In this document: piece by piece, positions 23,259-29,628 of the stretch
How positions within the stretch are numbered: position 1 is the first letter of the stretch
Layout: the number at the start of each line of letters is the position of its first letter
Assembly (NCBI GenBank): GCA_019417045.1
Contig: DXWE01000006.1
Span: 8,403 to 38,030, forward strand
DNA: 29,628 nt
Reading direction: 5' to 3'
Source of the DNA: Oscillospiraceae bacterium
GTDB lineage: Bacteria > Bacillota > Clostridia > Oscillospirales > Acutalibacteraceae
Position numbers and translations under genes: made by a program
Notes under the pieces: model-generated
The model's input: the letters and a program-made list of their open reading frames with translations, nothing else
What the model was told of the DNA's origin: nothing
Databases searched by the model: none

Positions 23259-24431
23259 ATGGATTATGCACAGGAATCCCTGCGGCTGCACCGCGAATGG
23301 CAGGGAAAAATCGAAGTGGTTTGCCGCGTGCCGCTGCGCACGCGGGAGGATCTGGCACTGGCCTATACCCCCGGCGTCGCCCAGCCGTGCCTGGAGATCC
23401 AGAAGGACGTGGACCAGAGCTATGAGCTGACCCGGCGCGCCAATCTCGTCGCGGTGGTGACGGACGGCACGGCGGTGCTGGGGCTCGGGGATATCGGGCC
23501 GGAGGCAGGCATGCCGGTGATGGAGGGGAAATGCGCGCTGTTCAAGGCATTTGGCAACGTGGACGCGGTCCCGCTGTGCATCCGCTCCAAGGATGTGGAC
23601 GAGATTGTGCGCACGGTCTCGCTGCTGGCAGGCAGCTTTGGCGGCATCAATCTGGAGGATATCGCTGCTCCCCGCTGCTTTGAGATCGAACAGAAGCTGA
23701 AGGAGTGCTGCGATATCCCGGTGTTCCATGACGACCAGCACGGGACGGCGGTGGTGGTGACGGCGGCGGTTATCAACGCCTGCCGCCTGACGGGCAAACA
23801 GCCTGAAAACCTGCGGGTGGTCATCAACGGCGCGGGCGCGGCGGGCATTGCGATCGCGCATATGCTGCTCGACCTCGGGATCGGGGACATCGTGGCCTGC
23901 GGCCGTGCGGGCGCGATCGCCAGGGGAATCCCGGGCCAGCGCCCGTCGCACGAGGCGCTGGCCGCCGTGACCAATCCCCGCGGTGTAACCGGTTCCCTGC
24001 AGGAGGTACTGCGGGGAGCGGATGTGTTTATCGGCGTGTCCGCGCCGCACATCGTCACCCCTGAGATGGTGCGGGGGATGAACCGGGACCCGTTTATCTT
24101 TGCGATGGCGAACCCGGTACCGGAGATCCTGCCGGACGAGGCGCTGGCCGCGGGCGCCCGGGTGGTGGGCACGGGCCGCAGCGATTTTCCCAACCAGATC
24201 AACAACGTGTTGGCGTTCCCGGGCATCTTCCGCGGGGCGCTGGACGTGCGCGCGCGGGACATCAACAACGAGATGAAGCTGGCGGCAGCCCGCGCGATCG
24301 CGGCGCTGATTCCGCAGGAGGCGCTGACGCCGGATTATATCCTCCCGAGCGCTTTGGATGCCGCGGTGGCACCGGCCGTCGCAAAGGCGGTGGCCGCCGC
24401 CGCCCGGGAGAGCGGCGTGGCCCGGATCTGA
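23259..24431 (+). CDS. NAD(P)-dependent malic enzyme
   Basis: 390 residues, the usual length for the short bacterial form. Oxidative decarboxylation of malate to pyruvate, giving NAD(P)H. Family motifs: AYTPGVAQPC (catalytic Tyr), VVTDGTAVLGLGDIGP, the metal-binding FHDDQHGTAVV, the dinucleotide fold VINGAGAAGIAIA, FAMANPVPEI and GRSDFPNQINNVLAFPGIFRGA. The ATG at 23259 has AAAGGAGA 8 bases upstream. No separate promoter is obvious in the 50-base gap after the dockerin gene, so read-through is possible, though a functional link is unlikely. Confidence 0.96.
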   Translation: MDYAQESLRLHREWQGKIEVVCRVPLRTREDLALAYTPGVAQPCLEIQKDVDQSYELTRRANLVAVVTDGTAVLGLGDIGPEAGMPVMEGKCALFKAFGNVDAVPLCIRSKDVDEIVRTVSLLAGSFGGINLEDIAAPRCFEIEQKLKECCDIPVFHDDQHGTAVVVTAAVINACRLTGKQPENLRVVINGAGAAGIAIAHMLLDLGIGDIVACGRAGAIARGIPGQRPSHEALAAVTNPRGVTGSLQEVLRGADVFIGVSAPHIVTPEMVRGMNRDPFIFAMANPVPEILPDEALAAGARVVGTGRSDFPNQINNVLAFPGIFRGALDVRARDINNEMKLAAARAIAALIPQEALTPDYILPSALDAAVAPAVAKAVAAAARESGVARI

Positions 24432-24450
24432 GAGGGAGTGGAGAAACGCT

Positions 24451-24777
24451 ATGGAGGATCTGGGATTGGCCGAGATGCAGGCCATGCAGCGGCGACTGCG
24501 CGAGAAATACGAAGACCGGTGGGGAAAGCTGGCTCCGGAAAGGGGGCGGGAGCAGCTGCTGTGGATGATCGGAGAGGCCGGGGAAGTGGCGGATGTGATT
24601 AAAAAGCGCGGCGACGGGGCCATCCAGCACGAGCCGGAGATCCGCACCCACTTTATTGAGGAGATGTGTGACGTGCTGATGTATTTCAACGAGGTGCTGC
24701 TGTGCTATGGGGTCTCGCCGGAGGAGTTTCGGCAGATCTATGTGCAAAAGCATGAGCGGAACATGAGCCGTTGGTAA
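24451..24777 (+). CDS. MazG-like nucleotide pyrophosphohydrolase domain protein
   Basis: 108 residues, helical. It contains the MazG/all-alpha NTP pyrophosphatase motif: EQLLWMIGEAGEVADVIKKR, then after about 20 residues EEMCDVLMYFNEVL. The ExxE and ExxD acidic residues bind magnesium. Family members hydrolyse NTPs or dNTPs to the monophosphate. The ATG at 24451 has GGGAG upstream and lies 19 bases after malic enzyme, so it is probably co-transcribed. The exact substrate is not clear from sequence. Confidence 0.88.
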   Translation: MEDLGLAEMQAMQRRLREKYEDRWGKLAPERGREQLLWMIGEAGEVADVIKKRGDGAIQHEPEIRTHFIEEMCDVLMYFNEVLLCYGVSPEEFRQIYVQKHERNMSRW

Positions 24778-24810
24778 AACAGCAAAAAAGGCGAAACAGC
24801 AAAAAAGGCG
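24777..24810. repeat. Tandem 17-bp repeat beside a terminator
   Basis: The unit AAACAGCAAAAAAGGCG occurs twice head to tail (24777-24793 and 24794-24810). On the minus strand each copy provides a TTTTTT run, so the terminator for the CD1247 gene has a doubled T tract. Confidence 0.85.
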
Positions 24811-24831
24811 GGGCCCCCATGGGGCCCCGCC
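24801..24831 (-). terminator. Terminator of the efp-CD1247 unit
   Basis: On the minus strand a perfect 11-bp stem GGCGGGGCCCC/GGGGCCCCGCC with a 3-base loop is followed directly by TTTTTT. Confidence 0.93.
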
Positions 24832-24846
24832 TGTCGTTGGAAACGC

Positions 24847-25284
24847 TTATTCCTCGTCGTCGTGCTGGCAGCTGCTGCAGCCGTCGCAGTCGCACTCCTC
24901 GTCGCTCAGGTCAAACTCCAGATGCTCGCCGCAGTGCGGGCACTCGATCTGGCCGTCGAGCAGGGTGGACTCGTCCACACTGAACTCCTGGTTGCAGGAC
25001 GGGCAGGTCACATCGAAAAACTCCTCGTCCTCGTCGGACTCGTCGTCCTCATCGGCGTCGTACTCATCATAGTAATCGGTCTCGAGCGTATCGAGGTCCT
25101 CGTCGATGGCGTCGACCTGCTCGGTCAGCTCGCCGACCGAATCCTCGAGATCCTCCACATCGAGGGCCAGATCGGACAGGATATCCATCACCGTGCCAAG
25201 CAGCTTGCCCTCTTTGGTGTTCTCGTCCATGCCATACCCTTCGGCCAACCCCTTCAGATAGGCCACTTTCTCGGAAATCGTCAT
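24847..25284 (-). CDS. CD1247-type zinc-ribbon acidic protein
   Basis: 145 residues. The N-terminal 50 (MTISEKVAYLKGLAEGYGMD, then SDLALDVEDLEDSVGELTEQ) is the CD1247 N-terminal domain known from Clostridia. A very acidic linker (DEYDADEDDESDEDEE) leads to a zinc ribbon with CPSC and CPHC knuckles, and the tail holds another Cys set (CDCDGCSSC). No function is established for the family. It follows efp by 32 bases with AAAGGAG upstream, an arrangement common in Clostridia, so a link to translation or a general metal-binding role is possible. Confidence 0.88.
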   Translation of the reverse strand: MTISEKVAYLKGLAEGYGMDENTKEGKLLGTVMDILSDLALDVEDLEDSVGELTEQVDAIDEDLDTLETDYYDEYDADEDDESDEDEEFFDVTCPSCNQEFSVDESTLLDGQIECPHCGEHLEFDLSDEECDCDGCSSCQHDDEE

Positions 25285-25316
25285 CGTCGTCTTTCTCCTT
25301 TCAGAGGGGAGGGCGC

Positions 25317-25874
25317 TCAGGCGCGCTCCATATATTCGCCGGTGCGCGTGTCGATGCGGATCATTTCCCCCTCATCGATGAACAGCGGCACACGCACCTC
25401 GGCACCGGTCTCAAGGGTGGCGGGCTTGGTCGCGTTGGTGGCGGTGTCGCCCTTGAAGCCGGGATCGGTCTGGGTGACTTTCAGCTCCACGAAGTTCGGC
25501 GGTTCCACCCCGAAGATGTTGCCCTTATACGAGGCGATCCGGCAGACCATATTCTCCTTCACAAACCGGAAATTGTCCGACAGCACGCTCTTGTTGATCG
25601 GCACCAGCTCATAGGTCTCGGGATCCATGAAATAATACAGGTCACCGTCGTTATAGGAGTATTCCATCTCCTTGCGCTCGACATAGGCGGTCGGGTACTT
25701 GTCGTTCGGGTTGAATGTCCGCTCCACCACCGTCCCCGCGATCACATTGCGGATCTTGGTGCGCACAAACGCGGCGCCCTTGCCCGGCTTGACATGCTGG
25801 AACTCGATAATCTGATAGACGTTGCCGTCCATTTCAAAGGTGACGCCGTTTCTGAAATCGCCTGCTGAAATCAT
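25317..25874 (-). CDS. efp: Elongation factor P
   Basis: 185 residues, full length, three beta-barrel domains. The N-terminal KOW-like domain carries the loop HVKPGKGAAFVRTKIRN whose tip lysine is the modified residue in Firmicutes. The C-terminal OB fold ends in GEMIRIDTRTGEYMERA. EF-P enters the ribosome E site and relieves stalling at proline runs. It follows the M24 peptidase gene, a pairing also seen in Bacillus (yqhT-efp), but has its own promoter. GAGGAGG lies just before the ATG at 25874. Confidence 0.98.
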   Translation of the reverse strand: MISAGDFRNGVTFEMDGNVYQIIEFQHVKPGKGAAFVRTKIRNVIAGTVVERTFNPNDKYPTAYVERKEMEYSYNDGDLYYFMDPETYELVPINKSVLSDNFRFVKENMVCRIASYKGNIFGVEPPNFVELKVTQTDPGFKGDTATNATKPATLETGAEVRVPLFIDEGEMIRIDTRTGEYMERA

Positions 25875-25907
25875 ATTGGTATTCCTCCTCGTGAAACCTG
25901 ATATCTT

Positions 25908-25936
25908 ATTGTACTGTATTCCGGCGAAATTTTCAA
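25908..25936 (-). promoter_or_regulatory. Promoter of efp
   Basis: On the minus strand TTGAAA (25931-25936), a 17-base spacer and TACAAT (25908-25913), in the 79-base gap after the M24 peptidase stop. Confidence 0.8.
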
Positions 25937-25952
25937 GTAAAAAATCGAGAAA

Positions 25953-27023
25953 TTAGAGGACGATCAGGCTTTTGGGGGACCGGGTGAGGTTTTCGCAGCC
26001 GTCCTGTGTGACCACGACCAGATCCTCGATCCGCACCCCCCACTTTCCCGGCAGATAGATCCCGGGTTCCACCGTCACCACCTGCCCGGCGCGCAGGACC
26101 TGCCCGCCGGCGGAGGGGGAGAGCCGCGGCTGCTCGTGGATTTCCAATCCGACGCCGTGTCCGGTGCTGTGGCCGAAGCACTCGCCGTATCCCGCGGCGG
26201 CAATGACGCCGCGCGCAGCGGCGTCCCCCTCCACGCAGGGCAACCCCGCGTGAAGAGTGCGCAGCGCCCGCAGCTGGGCCTCCAGCACCACCTCATACAC
26301 CCGCCGCTGTTCCTCGTCTGCGTGTCCCACGGCCACCGTGCGGGTCATATCCGAATGCCAGCCGTCCACCACCGCGCCGAAGTCCATCGTGACAAAATCG
26401 CCGTCCTCGACGGCCTTGTCGGTCGGCACGCCGTGGGGCAGGGAGGCGTTTACGCCGGAGACGACGATGAAATCGAACGCCACTGCCTGCGCCCCCTGCC
26501 GGCGCATGAAAAATTCGAGCTCGAGCGCGATCTCGCGCTCGGTCCGGCCGGGCCGGATATACTCGAGAATGTGGGCAAAGCCGTCGTCGGTGAGCTGCTG
26601 CGCCTGCCGGATCTGCCGCAGCGCCTCCGGCGTCTTGCACAGCCGCAGCTCCTGCAACAGCCGGTCGAGCGCGCCGTCGCCGCACAGCCGGACATCCGGC
26701 ATCTCCCGCTGAAGGCGGGAGAACTCCGCGACGGACATCCCCTCCGCCTCCACCAGCACCTGGCGGATGCCGCGGGCGGCAAGCAGCTCGTTGACCGTAT
26801 CGGCCATCCGGGTATACCGCACGCTCGGCATTGCCGTGATCTGGTTTTCCGCCGCTTCGATATAGCGGAAATCCGTCAGGAAAAAGCCGTCGGTGGGGGT
26901 GACCAGCACGGCGCCCGCGCTGGAGCGGAATCCGGTGAGAAACTGCCGGTTCGGGAGGGAGGTCACGAGCGCGGCGGCCCTGCGGTCCGGCAGCCCGGCC
27001 TGCACTCTCTGCAAGATGGTCAT
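25953..27023 (-). CDS. M24 peptidase, Xaa-Pro aminopeptidase/dipeptidase type
   Basis: 356 residues. The N-terminal creatinase-like domain (about 1-120) is followed by a pita-bread metallopeptidase with all five metal ligands: two Asp in MDFGAVVDGWHSDMTRT, His in STGHGVGLEIHEQP, and Glu in VTVEPGIYLPGKWG and VRIEDLVVV. It releases N-terminal residues before proline in the cytoplasm. I chose the ATG at 27023, which overlaps the stop of the previous gene (ATGA). Proline-peptide turnover and EF-P are often neighbours in Firmicutes. Confidence 0.95.
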   Translation of the reverse strand: MTILQRVQAGLPDRRAAALVTSLPNRQFLTGFRSSAGAVLVTPTDGFFLTDFRYIEAAENQITAMPSVRYTRMADTVNELLAARGIRQVLVEAEGMSVAEFSRLQREMPDVRLCGDGALDRLLQELRLCKTPEALRQIRQAQQLTDDGFAHILEYIRPGRTEREIALELEFFMRRQGAQAVAFDFIVVSGVNASLPHGVPTDKAVEDGDFVTMDFGAVVDGWHSDMTRTVAVGHADEEQRRVYEVVLEAQLRALRTLHAGLPCVEGDAAARGVIAAAGYGECFGHSTGHGVGLEIHEQPRLSPSAGGQVLRAGQVVTVEPGIYLPGKWGVRIEDLVVVTQDGCENLTRSPKSLIVL

Positions 27024-27898
27024 GCGCCCGCCCCCTCTGCCTGTGCGGCGGCCGCCTGCCGCCACAGACGGCACAGGGTCTCGGCGTCCCGCGTCTGGGT
27101 GCCGGCCGACTCGCAGATGAAGGTGGGGGAGAGGCCGCGCTGCGCGACCAGCTCCATCAGCGGCGCGGGTTCAGGGCCGTACACCGTATCGTCAAACGTC
27201 AGGTGCATCTTCTCCCCGCCGTCGGTATACTGGATTTTGGAAAAATGCGCGTGGAACTGCCGTGCCCGCTCGGCTCCGAGCCGGTCGGCAATCCGGTCGA
27301 TGGCGGCCGCAAAGTCCTCCCGGCTGTTCATCCCGCCGTGCGTGCGGCTGTTCAGATGGCCAAAGTCGATACACGGCAGGAAGCGCTCATCCACCAGGCA
27401 CAGCTCGAGCACCTCCTCGAGGTCCCCGAGCTGGTTGATCTTCCCCATTGTCTCCGGGCAGATGCGCACCTCCCCGAGCCCCTCCTCGTCCAGCGCCTGC
27501 TGTGCGCGGGCGAGCGTGTGGGCGGCGAGCTGCGTGGCCTCCTCCCGGGAGAGCCCGCCGAGCCCCCCGGGGTGCACGACGATCCGCGTGCCGCCGAGCT
27601 TGTGCACCGCGCGGCCGCTCTCCAGAATATAGCGCAGGCTGTTCTCCCGCTTTTCCGGGTCGGCGGACGCAAGCGAGATGAAATACGGCGCGTGCAGCGA
27701 CAGTGTGATCCCGTGGGCCTCTGCCTCCCGGCGCAGTTCGTCGGCGGTTTTATCGCTCAATTTCACGCCGCGTCCGCACTGGTATTCGTAGGCCGTCAAA
27801 CCCTTTTCCTGTAACCACGCGGGGATCTGAACGGTGTGCTTCAGACCCGCCGCATAAAAATCCTGGCAGTTGCCTGCCGGGCCGAACAGCGCACTCAT
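27020..27898 (-). CDS. AP-endonuclease-2/endonuclease IV-like TIM barrel protein
   Basis: 292 residues. A TIM barrel of the xylose-isomerase-like group with metal-site motifs in the order of endonuclease IV: LSLHAPYFISLAS, IVVHPGG, ICPETMGK, CIDFGHLNSR, FHAHFSKIQY and ICES. These give the His/Glu/Asp set for a zinc or manganese cluster. It could be a type IV AP endonuclease (DNA repair) or a sugar-phosphate isomerase-like enzyme; the motif set favours the former. AAAGGAG lies 9 bases before the ATG at 27898, which overlaps the yqeG stop (ATGA). Confidence 0.88.
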   Translation of the reverse strand: MSALFGPAGNCQDFYAAGLKHTVQIPAWLQEKGLTAYEYQCGRGVKLSDKTADELRREAEAHGITLSLHAPYFISLASADPEKRENSLRYILESGRAVHKLGGTRIVVHPGGLGGLSREEATQLAAHTLARAQQALDEEGLGEVRICPETMGKINQLGDLEEVLELCLVDERFLPCIDFGHLNSRTHGGMNSREDFAAAIDRIADRLGAERARQFHAHFSKIQYTDGGEKMHLTFDDTVYGPEPAPLMELVAQRGLSPTFICESAGTQTRDAETLCRLWRQAAAAQAEGAGA

Positions 27899-28404
27899 CG
27901 GCCTGTCTCCTTTCGCCGGCGGTATCGGTTTAGTATGCCCCGTTCCAGCCGCCGCTTGAGCAGAATGGTGGGGTGGCCGGCCTCCAGCTGCCGGGGCAGC
28001 AGCTGGATCACCTTCACCCGTGCAAGCTTGGCGCCGAGCACGTCGGTAAACGTCTGGTCGCCGATGGCCGCGCACTGGGAGAGCGGAAGCCGCAGCCGCC
28101 GCGCGCCGCGCCAGAACCCGAGCGGGGACGGCTTGCAGGCGAATGCGATCGACCGCAGCCCGAGTTTCTCCGCAAACGGCCGCACCCGCTTGGGCAGCCC
28201 GTTGCTGACAATGGTCATCCCAAAGCCGGCGGCCTCCATCTCCCGCAGCCACGCCGCGACCTCGGGGGAGAGCTCCTGGCTGTGGAACTCAGTCAGCGTG
28301 TTGTCCACGTCGAGCAGCAACCCACGCACCCCGAGCGCATGCAGGTCGTCCGGCGTGATGTCGGTGATGCGGTTTTTGAGCAGAGAGGGGTAGAAGATCG
28401 ACAT
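27895..28404 (-). CDS. YqeG-family HAD phosphatase
   Basis: 169 residues. HAD motif I LLLDVDNTL (nucleophile Asp32, acid Asp34), motif II IVSNG, motif III ACKPSP, and motif IV GDQTFTDVLGA. This is the YqeG class IIIA phosphatase that in other Firmicutes precedes yqeH and aroE; here it heads a different group. The ATG at 28404 has AAAGGAG upstream; an earlier in-frame codon at 28446 lies within the rpsU downstream region. The small stand-alone HAD fold has no cap. The natural substrate is not settled. Confidence 0.93.
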   Translation of the reverse strand: MSIFYPSLLKNRITDITPDDLHALGVRGLLLDVDNTLTEFHSQELSPEVAAWLREMEAAGFGMTIVSNGLPKRVRPFAEKLGLRSIAFACKPSPLGFWRGARRLRLPLSQCAAIGDQTFTDVLGAKLARVKVIQLLPRQLEAGHPTILLKRRLERGILNRYRRRKETGR

Positions 28405-28451
28405 ACCAGTCTCCTTTGATTTACACGGCGGGAAAGGGAATGCCAAACACC

Positions 28452-28477
28452 AAAAAAGCGGACATTGCTGTCCGCTT
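28452..28477 (-). terminator. Terminator of rpsU
   Basis: On the minus strand a 9-bp stem AAGCGGACA/TGTCCGCTT with a 4-base loop followed by a TTTTTT run. It starts 12 bases after the rpsU stop. Confidence 0.9.
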
Positions 28478-28488
28478 GTTCGGGGGCT

Positions 28489-28665
28489 TTATTTATACTT
28501 TCTTTTGCGGGCCGCCTCAGACTTCTTCTTGCGTCTGACAGACGGCTTCTCGTAGTGCTCCCGTTTCCGAACTTCCGCGAGGACACCAGACTTGGCGCAG
28601 GACTTTTTCCATCTGCGGAGAGCGCTGTCGAGACTCTCGTTCTCCTTGACTCGGACTTCTGACAT
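28489..28665 (-). CDS. rpsU: Ribosomal protein S21
   Basis: 58 residues, full length. It starts MSEVRVKENESLDSALRRW, continues RWKKSCAKSGVLAEVRKREH and ends in a Lys/Arg-rich tail (RRKKKSEAARKRKYK). It binds the platform of the 30S subunit near the anti-Shine-Dalgarno region. The ATG at 28665 has GGAGGGAGGG 7 bases upstream. It is a monocistronic unit with its own consensus promoter and terminator, though yqeG lies downstream. Confidence 0.97.
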   Translation of the reverse strand: MSEVRVKENESLDSALRRWKKSCAKSGVLAEVRKREHYEKPSVRRKKKSEAARKRKYK

Positions 28666-28723
28666 TTCGATTCCCTCCCTCCGCCGTGCAGGGGTCTTCT
28701 CACAACACGAATACTCAACCAGT

Positions 28724-28752
28724 ATTATATCTCACTTGGGCCGGTTCGTCAA
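28724..28752 (-). promoter_or_regulatory. Promoter of rpsU
   Basis: On the minus strand TTGACG (28747-28752), a 17-base spacer and TATAAT (28724-28729). The leader is about 50 bases. Confidence 0.92.
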
Positions 28753-28799
28753 TAGCTTTCTGAAATTTCCACACAAATTCACCGGGGAACCGCCATACC

Positions 28800-29628
28800 T
28801 CACGGCTTTACGACGAAATTCACCAGTTTGCCCGGCACATACAGCTCGCGCACAATCGTTTTGCCCGCGAGCTCGGCGGCGACCTTTTCCTCCGTCTTGG
28901 CCTGCGCGAGCACGTCCGCCTGCGCCGCGTCGACGGGGATCCGGATCCGGCCGCGGATCTTGCCGCCCACCTGCACCACAATCTCCACCGTCTGTTCCAC
29001 GCACTTGGCCGGGTCATAGGCGGGCCACTGGGCGTGCGCGATCTGGCCGCCGAATCCCGAAAGCTGCCACAGCTCTTCGGTGATGTGCGGGGCAAAGGGG
29101 TTGAGCAGGATCAAAAAGATCCGGAATTCCTCCCGCGTTGCGCCGCCGGCGTTGGTCAGGTCGTTCAAAAGCGACATCAGCGCGGCGATCGCGGTGTTGT
29201 ATTTGAGCGTCTCGGTGTCCTCGCTCACCTTGCGGATGGTGCGGTGGACCGACAGTTCGAGCTCCTTGCGCACGCCGTCGCCCGGCAGCAGGCTGTCCTG
29301 CAGGCCCCACACGCGGTCGAGGAACCGGCGGCAGCCGCGCACGCCCGCGGTCGACCACGGGGCGGCCTTTTCAAAGTCGCCGATGAACATCTCATACAGC
29401 CGCAGCGTGTCCGCGCCGTATTCCGCGATCACGTCGTCGGGATTGATGACGTTGCCCAGAGATTTTGACATCTTCACAATGGGGTGTTCGGCCATCTCGC
29501 CGTACCGCTCGACCAGGGCGGCACGGGCGGCCTTCTCGCTGCCGTGCTCGGCCACCAGGCGTTTCTGCTCGGCGGCGGGCAGGTTTTCAAACGCGTGGGG
29601 ATTGAGCCCGAGGATCATGCCGTGGCTC
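28800..29628 (-). CDS. leuS: Leucyl-tRNA synthetase, C-terminal part (runs off window)
   Basis: The visible 275 or so residues are the end of the class I synthetase: catalytic loop KMSKSLGNVINPDDVI (the Lys of KMSKS stabilises the transition state), the anticodon-binding helices (LKYNTAIAALMSLLNDLT, LNPFAPHITEELW) and the final small domain (ELYVPGKLVNFVVKP). It charges tRNA-Leu, including the tRNA-Leu(CAA) found in this window. The N-terminal HIGH motif, the editing domain and the start lie beyond the right edge. I see no terminator between its stop and the rpsU promoter. Confidence 0.97.
   Translation of the reverse strand, partial: SHGMILGLNPHAFENLPAAEQKRLVAEHGSEKAARAALVERYGEMAEHPIVKMSKSLGNVINPDDVIAEYGADTLRLYEMFIGDFEKAAPWSTAGVRGCRRFLDRVWGLQDSLLPGDGVRKELELSVHRTIRKVSEDTETLKYNTAIAALMSLLNDLTNAGGATREEFRIFLILLNPFAPHITEELWQLSGFGGQIAHAQWPAYDPAKCVEQTVEIVVQVGGKIRGRIRIPVDAAQADVLAQAKTEEKVAAELAGKTIVRELYVPGKLVNFVVKP

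Noticed and set aside
24777..24810. CRISPR-like repeat
   Set aside because: Only two abutting 17-bp copies with no spacers; it is a simple tandem duplication.
26136..27632. Long plus-strand frame opposite the M24 peptidase and TIM-barrel genes
   Set aside because: Codon pattern mirrors the minus-strand genes, which carry all catalytic motifs.

Overview
The window looks like the chromosome of a high-GC member of the Clostridia, most like the Oscillospiraceae/Ruminococcaceae. The evidence is consensus sigma-A promoters with strong AGGAGG-type ribosome sites, a CD1247-type protein beside efp, a CpsC/CpsD/CpsB phosphoregulatory triad, a YesN-type response regulator with sugar ABC permeases, a cellulosome-style dockerin, and tRNAs with encoded CCA ends. 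This placement is inference from gene content; there is no rRNA or other strict marker.

Layout. 1-3730 (minus): a carbohydrate ABC operon (two permeases, a YesN-like regulator, the cut-off start of a secreted protein) behind one promoter that overlaps a perfect inverted repeat. 3730-4600: a gene-poor stretch with a 36-bp palindrome and tRNA-Pro(CGG). 4850-5938 (plus): an orphan PTS IIC permease. About 6130-8390: a visibly AT-richer island with an HTH regulator interrupted by an in-frame TGA, a small orphan gene and tRNA-like debris, bordered by tRNA-Leu(CAA). 8713-11571 (plus): a coupled operon of aspartate carbamoyltransferase carrying a PyrI-like zinc tail, a flavodoxin-fold protein and a DUF815 ATPase. 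11630-15530 (minus): a MacB-type ATPase with a giant FtsX-type permease holding about 250 residues of coiled coil. 15758-17906 (plus): the CpsC/CpsD/CpsB polysaccharide control triad. 18234-20399 (plus): an OmpR-type two-component system, followed by an HtrA protease, a secreted FIVAR/dockerin protein, malic enzyme and a MazG-like protein (to 24777). 24847-28404 (minus): YqeG phosphatase, an AP-endonuclease-like TIM barrel and an M24 peptidase with ATGA overlaps, then efp and the CD1247 protein from their own promoter. 28489-28665: rpsU. 28800 to the end: the 3' part of leuS.

How the genes fit together. The left operon imports and senses a sugar or oligosaccharide. The middle blocks are cell-envelope biology: capsule or exopolysaccharide chain control, an envelope ABC system, a sensor kinase/regulator pair and a membrane-anchored HtrA. 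The right end is translation and housekeeping (efp, rpsU, leuS). The most unusual observations are the PyrB-PyrI zinc-tail fusion, the regulator split by one stop codon, and the debris pattern in the AT-rich island. I did not find a clear new defence or multi-gene system.
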